A stretch of 21,439 nt of DNA, taken from Candidatus Acidifodinimicrobium mancum (GTDB lineage: Archaea; Nanobdellota; Nanobdellia; Parvarchaeales; Parvarchaeaceae). The notes beneath the pieces were generated by a model, which did not search any database, was not told the DNA's origin, and was given only the letters and a program-made list of their open reading frames with translations. The stretch is from NCBI GenBank assembly GCA_015121965.1, contig JADFAP010000040.1, positions 1 through 21,439 of the forward strand, written 5' to 3'. Position 1 is the stretch's first letter. Each line of letters opens with the position of its first letter. Positions 7,484 to 14,385 of this stretch are shown piece by piece. A program made the position numbers and the translations under genes.

Positions 7484-8419
7484 ATGGGACCTGGGGAGTT
7501 CTGGGGATTCATTGCAGTAATAGCCGCAATAGTGATACTGTTCTTCGCTGGCATCTACTTCCAAGTTGCATATGATCTTTTCTTAATCCTACTCGTGATA
7601 CTGATAATCGTACTGTTCTTCATTGGTTTCGTAAAGAAGTATACGCAGTTCGAAAGGGGCATAATTTTCAGGCTTGGCAAGTTCAACAGGGTGGCGGGTC
7701 CTGGATGGGCTATCGTTATACCTTTCTTCGAGCAGGAGTACAAGAGAGTAGACGTAAGGGTGAAGATGATGGATGTACAATCTGATGAAGCATTCACCGC
7801 CGATGATATAAGGTTGTCTTTAAGCGGGACGATATACTACCAAATAAAGGATCCGGAGAAAGCTACTTTGCAGATAGACAACTACGGGCAAGGGCTTAAC
7901 ACATTGATCCAGTCGACAGTTAGGAATACAGTGGCGGGGATGACAATGAGACAGGTATTCGGCAGCATAGACAAGCTGAATGACATAATGGCAGATGCGA
8001 TAAGGCATGCGACCTACCAGTGGGGAATAGACGTGCCGATGGTACAGATAAGGACTGTTTCACCTCCTCAAGAGGTTGTGCAGGCGATGATACAGCCTGA
8101 GATATCGGCGAACCTGCTTCAGGCGCAGAGATTCAAGGCCGATGCTCAGAAGATAGTCATGGAAGCAATAGGGGAAGGAGGAAAGGCGCTGGATGACAGG
8201 TCTATAATGTACCTATACCTTCAGGCATTGAAGCAGATGGGTGAATCGAGCTCCTCAAAGATAGTACTTCCGATGCAGTTCTTCCAGGGATTGGGCGGCA
8301 TGGCGGGCGGCTTGGCTGGATTGTCGACCACTGCGATAGCTTCGTTAGGCGGACAGCAGAACGTTCAGAATGTTATTGATTCAATAAAGCAGAAGATAAC
8401 TGACGCGGCGAAGACGTAA
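7484..8419 (+). CDS. Stomatin-like SPFH/Band 7 membrane protein
   Basis: A 311-residue protein with two N-terminal hydrophobic segments (about 6-28 and 31-50) and then a SPFH domain. Family marks are ERGIIFRLGKF (57-67), GPGWAIVIPF (72-81) and RVDVRV (88-93). The C-terminal part includes the helical stalk and the STIVLPM-like segment (SSKIVLPMQFF), ending in a Gly-rich hydrophobic stretch. Slipins of this kind form ring oligomers at membranes and usually sit beside an NfeD membrane protease. No NfeD gene is visible here, so its partner is elsewhere or absent. The stop is at 8417-8419. Confidence 0.92.
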   Translation: MGPGEFWGFIAVIAAIVILFFAGIYFQVAYDLFLILLVILIIVLFFIGFVKKYTQFERGIIFRLGKFNRVAGPGWAIVIPFFEQEYKRVDVRVKMMDVQSDEAFTADDIRLSLSGTIYYQIKDPEKATLQIDNYGQGLNTLIQSTVRNTVAGMTMRQVFGSIDKLNDIMADAIRHATYQWGIDVPMVQIRTVSPPQEVVQAMIQPEISANLLQAQRFKADAQKIVMEAIGEGGKALDDRSIMYLYLQALKQMGESSSSKIVLPMQFFQGLGGMAGGLAGLSTTAIASLGGQQNVQNVIDSIKQKITDAAKT

Positions 8420-8593
8420 AAAGTCTGATCTCTAGATTTTACAAAAAAAATTTCATTCTGATCGGATGCTAATACCATCTCCACCAGTCTCTGTGAATAC
8501 ATCTTTTTCTTTTCCATATTTGGAGTCATCAACCGACACTCTCAAACAGTAGAATAAAAAACATTTATATACATCAATTTAGTATACAATTAT
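8420..8593. other. Intergenic region before the propeller gene
   Basis: A 174-base gap with no open frame that I would trust. It has an A8 run near 8441-8449 and the promoter of the next gene at its right end; nothing else recognised. Confidence 0.5.
8564..8572 (+). promoter_or_regulatory. TATA box of the propeller surface protein
   Basis: TTTATATAC, with an A-run before it as a BRE-like element, is centred 26 bases from the ATG at 8594. It supports that start and a leaderless message. Confidence 0.55.
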
Positions 8594-10276
8594 ATGCCAT
8601 TTAAAGCATTCAATAATGTCCATTCAAACACAGATAAGCACTTAACCTTTATAGGAAAGAACAAGCGTTCACAATCAGCCTTAGAGTACATGATGACCTA
8701 CGGCTGGGCTATTCTAATCATAGTCATAGTAGCAGTAGTCTTATACAGTATGGGTATATTCTCCCCCTCGTCCTTCCTATCCTTCTCGGGTATAACAGGA
8801 TTATCAGGTTTCCAGCCAGCATCAGCAGCCTGTGCTTCAAACGGTCAGATGATAGTAAAGTTATCAAATTCATTAGGTTATCAGGTTTCGATAAACTCTA
8901 TAAACGTAACCAGTTCTTCAGGAGTATCAGTAACCCAGCCAGAATCAGCAACCCTAAATCCAGGTCAGACACAGGAGTTCATTGTCTTCGGCATCTGTCC
9001 TAAAACTTCAGGTTCTTCATTCTCTGATACGATCACCGTGACCTACACGGAGCCAAGCCAGCCTATCCCAGGTCCTTATTCATTATCAGGAACAGCGAAA
9101 GGTACATCAACAACCCCAACATACAACACCTTCACAGCCTATAACCTTCCAGGAAACGTCCCATGGACAGTAGTATACGCAGGGATGAACCAGACCACAT
9201 CAGCGTCTTCAATGACCTTCGTCTCATTATCTAACAGTGCCTGGCAGATATATCCTGTGACAGTGAATGGACAAACTTACTATCCAATCTACGCCGCAGG
9301 AAATACCATCTCGGCTGGATATAACCTTGAGGTTGATTTCATCCCAATGAGAAATCTTTGGTTTTCAAATGCCGATGTAAACAATGTTTCAATGATCTAC
9401 TACAGCAATAACACATTAGCATTAAACAAAGTGTCTGGTGGAACAGGATTCGTTATTGTCGGTACCAATCCTAAGGATATCGCCATCACTCCAAACGGTC
9501 TGTACGCCTACGTTGCTAATACTGGTGGTACCACCGTCTCAGTCATCTCCACATCCTCCAACTCCGTTGTCTCAACCATTTCTGTTGGTACCACTCCTTG
9601 GGGTATCGCTATCACTCCTAATGGCCTGTACGCCTACGTTGCTAATTATGGCAGTGCCTCAGTCTCAGTCATCTCCACATCCTCCAATTCTGTAGTCGCA
9701 ACCATCCCCGTCGGTACCAGTCCTCGTGGTGTCGCCATCACTCCTAATGGCCTGTACGCCTACGTTGCTAATGCTGGCAGTGCCTCAGTCTCAGTCATCT
9801 CCACATCCTCCAATTCTGTAGTCGCAACTATTCCCGTCGGTTTCGCTCCTGTTGGTGTCGCCATCACCCCCAATGGTCAGTATGCCTATGTTACTAATGC
9901 GAACAGTAACTCCGTCTCAGTCATCTCCACATCCTCCAATTCTGTAGTCGCAACTATCCCAGTCGGTTCCGTTCCTGATGGTGTCGCCATCACTCCAAAT
10001 GGTCAGTATGCCTATGTTGCTAATAGTGGCGGTAACTCCGACTCAGTCTCAGTCATCTCCACATCCTCCAATTCTGTAGTCGCAACCACCCCCGCCGGTT
10101 TTAATCCCGGAGGTGTCGCCGTCACTCCCAATGGTCAGTATGCCTATGTTACTAATTATAACAGTAATTCCGTCTCAGTCATCTCTACATCCTCCAATTC
10201 CGTCGTAACGACTATAACCGGCACTCCCGCAGGTTCTTGTGGCATAAACTACGGCCCTCTGGGAAGTACGTGTTGA
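8594..10276 (+). CDS. Class III-signal surface protein with YVTN beta-propeller
   Basis: A 560-residue surface protein. Residues 22-55 form a class III (archaellin/pilin) signal: basic KNKR, then SQSALEYMMTYG with Glu at +5 of a predicted cut before Gln27, then a hydrophobic helix. It is probably processed by a prepilin-type peptidase. Residues about 60-165 and 175-285 look like beta-sandwich regions with one or two Cys. From residue 289 there are six 42-residue YVTN repeats (ITPNGLYAYVANxGSxSVSVISTSSNSVVATIPVG). The protein ends with a short Cys-containing tail (SCGINYGPLGSTC). YVTN propellers are common in archaeal cell-surface and adhesion proteins. Codon choice (many TCA, TCC, GCC, ATC) differs from the AGG/ATA-rich housekeeping genes nearby. 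Confidence 0.88.
   Translation: MPFKAFNNVHSNTDKHLTFIGKNKRSQSALEYMMTYGWAILIIVIVAVVLYSMGIFSPSSFLSFSGITGLSGFQPASAACASNGQMIVKLSNSLGYQVSINSINVTSSSGVSVTQPESATLNPGQTQEFIVFGICPKTSGSSFSDTITVTYTEPSQPIPGPYSLSGTAKGTSTTPTYNTFTAYNLPGNVPWTVVYAGMNQTTSASSMTFVSLSNSAWQIYPVTVNGQTYYPIYAAGNTISAGYNLEVDFIPMRNLWFSNADVNNVSMIYYSNNTLALNKVSGGTGFVIVGTNPKDIAITPNGLYAYVANTGGTTVSVISTSSNSVVSTISVGTTPWGIAITPNGLYAYVANYGSASVSVISTSSNSVVATIPVGTSPRGVAITPNGLYAYVANAGSASVSVISTSSNSVVATIPVGFAPVGVAITPNGQYAYVTNANSNSVSVISTSSNSVVATIPVGSVPDGVAITPNGQYAYVANSGGNSDSVSVISTSSNSVVATTPAGFNPGGVAVTPNGQYAYVTNYNSNSVSVISTSSNSVVTTITGTPAGSCGINYGPLGSTC
9458..10216 (+). repeat. Six tandem YVTN propeller repeats of about 126 bp
   Basis: Six in-frame units of 42 codons (unit 5 is two codons longer, with an extra Ser-Asp). 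The part encoding SVSVISTSSNSVV is nearly identical in all six at DNA level, and units 2 and 3 differ at very few bases. Units 1-3 share CTGTACGCCTACGTT, units 4-6 share CAGTATGCCTATGTT, which suggests stepwise duplication. Copy number may vary between strains. Confidence 0.92.
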
Positions 10277-10320
10277 ATTTATAATAAAATATCAATTCTG
10301 CAATGAATATCTGAAATAGT

Positions 10321-10330
10321 CATTTTTTAA
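10321..10330 (+). terminator. Possible T-rich terminator after the propeller gene
   Basis: A run of six T (10323-10328) lies about 45 bases after the stop. Archaeal termination uses T-runs without needing a hairpin. The evidence is weak. Confidence 0.25.
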
Positions 10331-10400
10331 ATTAGCTTCTGCAATAGTTTGCACTGACAGTTAAAACCACTATAAATTATTTAGATTGACTTTAATTTTC

Positions 10401-10412
10401 AAAGTATAAATA
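10401..10412 (+). promoter_or_regulatory. TATA box of the HExxH gene
   Basis: AAAGTATAAATA is centred about 28 bases before the GTG at 10436. An in-frame TAA at 10427 excludes a longer product, so the GTG start of a leaderless or nearly leaderless message fits. Confidence 0.45.
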
Positions 10413-10435
10413 CTCTGTCGATTCGATAAGTTAAA

Positions 10436-11089
10436 GTGGAAGACCTAGATGAGCTGCTTGGTGATAGCAGAAAGTTTGGTTCATTTGTTAAAGATAATTT
10501 AAGCATGGAGGATAATCTTAGTTTATCCGCTATAGATATACCAATTGTGAAAATCTACACAAAAAGCCGTGGAGATATATATCTAAGCAAACCTCTGGGT
10601 GAAGCCTTTTACTATGTTATAAAACTTGACAGTTTGAAAGAACTTAGGGAGAGCGTTAAATTCCTTATAAATCATGAAATTGGTCATTTCCATAGCGATG
10701 ATTATCTGAACAACCCGAGATTGACGGCTTACTTTTCTTCCATAAAAGAGGCCTATAAAACGATGTATAATCTAAGTGATTCTAGATTCCCAGATTCAGA
10801 AGCGACTAGGTATGCACTCGCTAAATCACTTGATTTCAAAAACGCTCTCGCAGGAAGCGCGGCCATACTTTCATTTATAAATGGAGATGACTTGGAGTTG
10901 GAAATTGAGCTCATAGAGCGTCATTACTCTTCTTCATCAAAGCGTTTAGTGTATAATAAAGATAATAAAGCCCTGTCTAAACTTACAGACTTCAAGTTGA
11001 GTGAAGAGCTTAAGAATCAAATTGAAGAAAAAGCATCTAGCTATTTGAAACTACTGGAGAAGACTTTGAAAGCCAAAAGGTCAATCTGA
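10436..11089 (+). CDS. Putative soluble zinc metallopeptidase (HExxH)
   Basis: A 217-residue protein with no membrane segment or signal peptide. It carries HEIGH at 80-84, the zinc-binding catalytic motif of zincin peptidases. Downstream, S121-E122-A-T-R-Y126 resembles the ExxADrYA third-ligand motif of gluzincins such as M48 and of IrrE-like proteins, with Glu122 as candidate third ligand. The C-terminus is a charged helix. The exact family is not recognised; peptidase activity is inferred from the motif. The start is GTG at 10436. It is convergent with the helicase, with 50 bases between the stops. Confidence 0.7.
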   Translation: MEDLDELLGDSRKFGSFVKDNLSMEDNLSLSAIDIPIVKIYTKSRGDIYLSKPLGEAFYYVIKLDSLKELRESVKFLINHEIGHFHSDDYLNNPRLTAYFSSIKEAYKTMYNLSDSRFPDSEATRYALAKSLDFKNALAGSAAILSFINGDDLELEIELIERHYSSSSKRLVYNKDNKALSKLTDFKLSEELKNQIEEKASSYLKLLEKTLKAKRSI

Positions 11090-11139
11090 TTTTAAGACAG
11101 CCTCCTTAATTTGAGTTCGTTTAATGTAGAACTTTTGAA

Positions 11140-12411
11140 TCATCCGTTGTTTCTTCTATTCCATTTTTGGTAGCCATATCTCCTGCGACCACCAAAGTGA
11201 GATCTGTTGTTCTCCCGATTTGAATCAAAATTGTGCGGTTTTGAGCGGCTGTAAAAATCAGTTTCATAGGTCTTAAATTTCGACTGGTCTATATTTGATA
11301 TATCTAGATTTATCTGCTGCAGCCGTATATTAGAAGTCCTTTCTATGTCACTTATCAGCCCTCTCTGGTTTGTCAGAAAAATAGTAAAAGCACGGCCTTC
11401 CTTATACATCCTGGCAGTCCTTCCGACCCTGTGCACATAGATTCGCGGCTCATCAGGCGCGTCGAAATTTATAATATCGCTTACATCGCTGATATCAAGC
11501 CCTCGTGCGGCTACATTGGTGGAGATCATGAACTGTGCGCTGCCCCTAAACTTATTAAGTGAACTTTCCCGTCTAGACTGTGTCATTCCACCATGCAGAT
11601 GTATTACATTAAGCCCGTAGTGTTCGAGCATGTTATAAAGCTTCTCAGCTCCAAACTTAGTTCTTGTGAATATTATGCATTTAGTAGGCTTGTAATGCTC
11701 TATATAAGCAAGCAGCGTTGCAATCTTTGTCTGTCCGCTGGCAACAGCGTACAGGTGCGTTATTCCGCTGGCTGTTATCTCCTCCTCTTTCCCGACTATT
11801 ATCATCTGCTTATCCTGCTTCATGTGCTTCTCGGCTATCAACATTATCGGCTTAGGCAGGGTGGCAGAGAAAAGCATTAGCTGTTTAGATTCAGGGGTTT
11901 TGCTAAGTATATACTCTATATCATCTATGAACCCCATATCAAACATGAGGTCAGCTTCATCAAGTACGAAGAATTTTATTTTATTCAGGTTCAGCACCCC
12001 TCTCTTCATTAGATCTATTACCCTTCCAGGCGTGCCGACTATTATGTTAGGACCGCTTCTTATGGCATTTATCTGCGGGTTTATTCCAACCCCTCCGTAA
12101 ACTATTGCAGTGGAGATCCTTAATGGTCTGCCTATGGATCTGATTACTCCGAACACCTGTAGAGACAACTCTCTTGTCGGTTCAAGTATAATTGTGCTCA
12201 AAGGCTCGGGATTCTCCAGTATCCTCTGGATTATAGGTATCACAAATGCACCTGTTTTTCCGGTGCCAGTCTTGGCTCGCACAGCTACGTCCTTCCCCTC
12301 TAAAATTATAGGTATTGACTCCTTCTGAACATCCGTTGGAGAAATTAAGCCAGCGTTCCTAAGTGAACTGATGAGTTCCTCTTTCAATGGCATTGAATTG
12401 AATTCTTCCAT
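11140..12411 (-). CDS. DEAD-box RNA helicase
   Basis: A 423-residue ATP-dependent RNA helicase with all core motifs: Q motif (Gln29), motif I AKTGTGKT (46-53), PTREL (79-82), GTPGR (126-130), DEAD (151-154), SAT (182-184), IIFTRT, TNVAARGLDI and HRVGRTAR. A short basic tail rich in Arg, Asn and Gly (HFGGRRRYGYQKWNRRNNG) probably binds RNA. Such helicases unwind short duplexes in ribosome assembly or RNA decay. The start at 12411 gives a normal distance to the Q motif. A degenerate copy of its tail lies upstream at 12649-12758. Confidence 0.94.
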   Translation of the reverse strand: MEEFNSMPLKEELISSLRNAGLISPTDVQKESIPIILEGKDVAVRAKTGTGKTGAFVIPIIQRILENPEPLSTIILEPTRELSLQVFGVIRSIGRPLRISTAIVYGGVGINPQINAIRSGPNIIVGTPGRVIDLMKRGVLNLNKIKFFVLDEADLMFDMGFIDDIEYILSKTPESKQLMLFSATLPKPIMLIAEKHMKQDKQMIIVGKEEEITASGITHLYAVASGQTKIATLLAYIEHYKPTKCIIFTRTKFGAEKLYNMLEHYGLNVIHLHGGMTQSRRESSLNKFRGSAQFMISTNVAARGLDISDVSDIINFDAPDEPRIYVHRVGRTARMYKEGRAFTIFLTNQRGLISDIERTSNIRLQQINLDISNIDQSKFKTYETDFYSRSKPHNFDSNRENNRSHFGGRRRYGYQKWNRRNNG

Positions 12412-12648
12412 CCTATCTTATGTTATCTGTTGATATTAATAGACATGATAAACAGTCTAATATTGGCTGGAGAATATTCAAAAATGATCAGAGAAACCGC
12501 CGCCTACAGACACTGTAACATTTGGAATGATAACAAGCTTTGGTCTTTATTTACAATTTATATAAATATCTTATACTTAACAATTTAGTTAACGATAAAG
12601 AGTTCTCATATAAATGCTGCAGTGTGAGCTAATTAGCTAATTATATTG

Positions 12649-12758
12649 TTCGAATAAGAATGTATTGGTTTCGACGTCTACAGGAATCAGTTTCATGGGC
12701 TTAAATTTTGACTGGGTTTGAAATTATACAATATCAAATATCGGGAGTCTTTAATATG
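12649..12758 (-). pseudogene. Decayed copy of the helicase 3' end
   Basis: By hand alignment, 12649-12715 matches 11218-11287 inside the DEAD helicase gene at roughly 50 of 70 positions, with two single-base gaps. It includes 12 identical bases (12685-12696 versus 11256-11267) followed by CTTAAATTT and GACTGG. Most differences are transitions. Similarity seems to continue to 12758 after an 18-base deletion, matching up to about 11348. On the minus strand the relic encodes QSKFK, then shifts frame (the helicase has QSKFKTYETDF). Both gaps break the frame, so it is not expressed as a helicase tail. Confidence 0.55.
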
Positions 12759-12783
12759 TAAATTTCTTATATTTATATATATT

Positions 12784-12807
12784 TAAAAGTATAAATATAA
12801 GTATACT
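12784..12807 (+). promoter_or_regulatory. AbiE operon promoter with inverted repeat
   Basis: The stretch before the ATG at 12819 contains TATA-like AGTATAAATATA (12789-12799 area) and a palindrome AGTATACT at 12800-12807. The AGTATA half repeated upstream gives an inverted pair with an 8-base spacer. AbiEi antitoxins are known to repress their own promoter through inverted repeats, so this may be the operator. The region is so AT-rich that chance palindromes are likely. Confidence 0.35.
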
Positions 12808-12818
12808 AAATATATATT

Positions 12819-13493
12819 ATGAAAGCAAAGGACTTCATGCGTGTACTCAATGATAATAACTTAAAAGTGTTCACCCTCAATGACGCAGTCAAAATAATCA
12901 GAAAACCATCAAATTACGTTTCATTATTCCTGTCCAAAATTGATTCAATAAAGCATCTAGAGCGTGGTAAGTATTATGTAGAAGGAACAGATCCAGCTGA
13001 AATAGCATCGAATGTGATTCATCCGTCTTATATAAGTCTTGTATACGCGTTAGCATACTACAAAAGCATAACGCAAATTCCCGTAGCGATAGATATAATA
13101 GCGTTGAGACAGCACAAGCCATTGAGAATAGAGGACTTCAGCATAAGGTTCATAAAGTTAAAGCGCAGTAGGTTCTTCGGTTATAGAAATGATGGCGGAG
13201 TTTTCATTGCAGATCCAGAGAAGGCAATCGTGGATTGTCTGGCTTTCAATGTTGATTTTTTCTATGTATCAGAAAGTTTTATCAACATGGAGGACAGGTT
13301 GGACATGGGCAAGCTTAAAGAGTATGCTAGGGCAATGAATGATAGAGCGATGATAAACCGTTTAGGGTTTATGCTTTCAAGAAATGACATAAGTTCGGAT
13401 GATCTGCTTCCATACCGCTCCAGGGTGTATGTGCGTTTATCCGCAAACGCTCGCGTAAAGGATAAAAAATGGAGGGTATTGTATGCTGACTAA
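12819..13493 (+). CDS. abiEi: AbiEi-type antitoxin / transcriptional regulator
   Basis: A 224-residue protein matching the AbiEi antitoxin layout. It has an N-terminal winged-helix DNA-binding part (about 1-60: LKVFTLNDAVKIIRKPSNYVSLFLSKI), then the AbiEi core with HPSYISLVYALAYY (residues 67-80) and ADPEKAIVDCLAF (about 127-139). In type IV toxin-antitoxin systems this protein neutralises the toxin without stable binding and represses the operon. The toxin gene overlaps its end by 11 bases. The promoter region abuts a helicase relic, suggesting that the pair was acquired. Confidence 0.85.
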   Translation: MKAKDFMRVLNDNNLKVFTLNDAVKIIRKPSNYVSLFLSKIDSIKHLERGKYYVEGTDPAEIASNVIHPSYISLVYALAYYKSITQIPVAIDIIALRQHKPLRIEDFSIRFIKLKRSRFFGYRNDGGVFIADPEKAIVDCLAFNVDFFYVSESFINMEDRLDMGKLKEYARAMNDRAMINRLGFMLSRNDISSDDLLPYRSRVYVRLSANARVKDKKWRVLYAD

Positions 13494-14244
13494 AAATGAA
13501 CTTTTGGAGTATAAGACCTGGCCTAATCGTTACCAGCTGGAGAAGGACTACTTACAGTATATAGTTCTCTTGGAGATATTTAAGAGGTCAAAGGGGAAAC
13601 TAGTCTTCAAAGGCGGAACTGCATTGCAAAAATGCTATGGGCTTGACAGGTTTTCTGAAGATCTAGATTTCACCGCTGATTCTGTGGATGAAATAAAAGG
13701 AGTAGAAGAAGCATTGCAAGCTATTACAAAGATGTATGGCGCTTCTTTCAAAAAAACTGAAAACGAAGTGTCCGCATCGTTCAACTTGAAGATAGAAGGG
13801 CCTCTTTTTGAAAAGCCGCAATCGATGCAGACAATAATCATAGAGATAAGCAAAAGGGAGAAGGTATTACTTAAGCCACTGCTTATTCGGCTAACACCTA
13901 AATACCGCGACTTGGAGGTGCAGTTAGTGGTAGTAATGGATAAAGATGAGATATTAGCGGAGAAAGCAAGGGCGCTTCTAACAAGAAGACGACCAAGGGA
14001 CCTGTACGATACATACTCCCTATTGAATAAAGGAGCAAGAATAGATTTCGATTTAATAAACAAGAAGCTCGAGTATTACTCAAAAAAATTTGATCTTTCT
14101 GTTTTAGTCAGTAGAATAAATGATTTGAAATCTGAATGGAACAAAGAACTTGGAATAGTTATGGAGTATCCTCCCGACTTCCAAGGGATAGCAGAATTCG
14201 TCCTGAAATCATTTAGCGACGCAGAGAAAGCAGCTCGTGGATAA
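13483..14244 (+). CDS. abiEii: AbiEii-type nucleotidyltransferase toxin
   Basis: A 253-residue nucleotidyltransferase-fold protein of the AbiEii/DUF1814 family. Motif I is KGGTALQKCYGLDRFSEDLDF (43-63), with the GG-T46 and the D60-x-D62 metal-binding pair. A later conserved part is the Lys/Arg-rich EILAEKARALLTRRRPRDLYD, which holds the catalytic Lys region of the family. Members (MenT-like) transfer nucleotides to tRNA or other targets and halt growth. The start is fixed by GGAGGG at 13471-13476, 6 bases before the ATG. The 11-base overlap with the antitoxin gene indicates coupled translation. The stop is 32 bases from the 3' end of tRNA-Glu. Confidence 0.88.
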   Translation: MLTKNELLEYKTWPNRYQLEKDYLQYIVLLEIFKRSKGKLVFKGGTALQKCYGLDRFSEDLDFTADSVDEIKGVEEALQAITKMYGASFKKTENEVSASFNLKIEGPLFEKPQSMQTIIIEISKREKVLLKPLLIRLTPKYRDLEVQLVVVMDKDEILAEKARALLTRRRPRDLYDTYSLLNKGARIDFDLINKKLEYYSKKFDLSVLVSRINDLKSEWNKELGIVMEYPPDFQGIAEFVLKSFSDAEKAARG

Positions 14245-14276
14245 AACAATAAAGAGCTCCTATACCGCTCTAAATT

Positions 14277-14348
14277 GCCCCGACCGGGATTTGAACCCGG
14301 GTCACCGGCTCGAAAGGCCGGTGTCCTTGGCCTCTAGACTACCGGGGC
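14277..14348 (-). tRNA. trnE: tRNA-Glu (UUC)
   Basis: On the minus strand it begins GCCCCGG and ends TCGGGGC, forming a 7-pair acceptor stem with one G-U. The anticodon arm is CCGGC-CTTTCGA-GCCGG with anticodon TTC. The T arm is CCGGG-TTCAAAT-CCCGG. No CCA is encoded and no intron is seen. It lies between the AbiEii stop and the topoisomerase stop; its 3' end faces the AbiE pair. Confidence 0.96.
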
Positions 14349-14385
14349 ACTAAACACATAAAGTATTGTGAATATAGAAGTATAA

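Larger units (their letters stand above)
12412..12818. other. Non-coding region between helicase and AbiE genes
   Basis: About 400 bases, AT-rich, without a convincing gene. It holds the helicase promoter (weak TATA-like GATATTAATAG near 12432-12442, read on the minus strand), a tandem AGCTAATT pair (about 12628-12643), a TATA-rich stretch near 12555-12580, the helicase-tail relic, and the AbiE promoter. A 34-codon frame at 12485-12589 has no support. Confidence 0.6.

Noticed and set aside
12485..12589. 34-codon frame in the gap upstream of the helicase
   Set aside because: Too short, no start signal and no recognisable sequence; AT-rich DNA easily gives such frames.
14246..14276. Hairpin terminator AGAGC...GCTCT after the toxin gene
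   Set aside because: Only five pairs with a nine-base loop and no T-run on the coding strand.
14245..14348. Attachment-site duplication of tRNA-Glu flanking the AbiE pair
   Set aside because: I looked for a second copy of the tRNA 3' end in 12412-12818 and found none, so integration at the tRNA is not supported.
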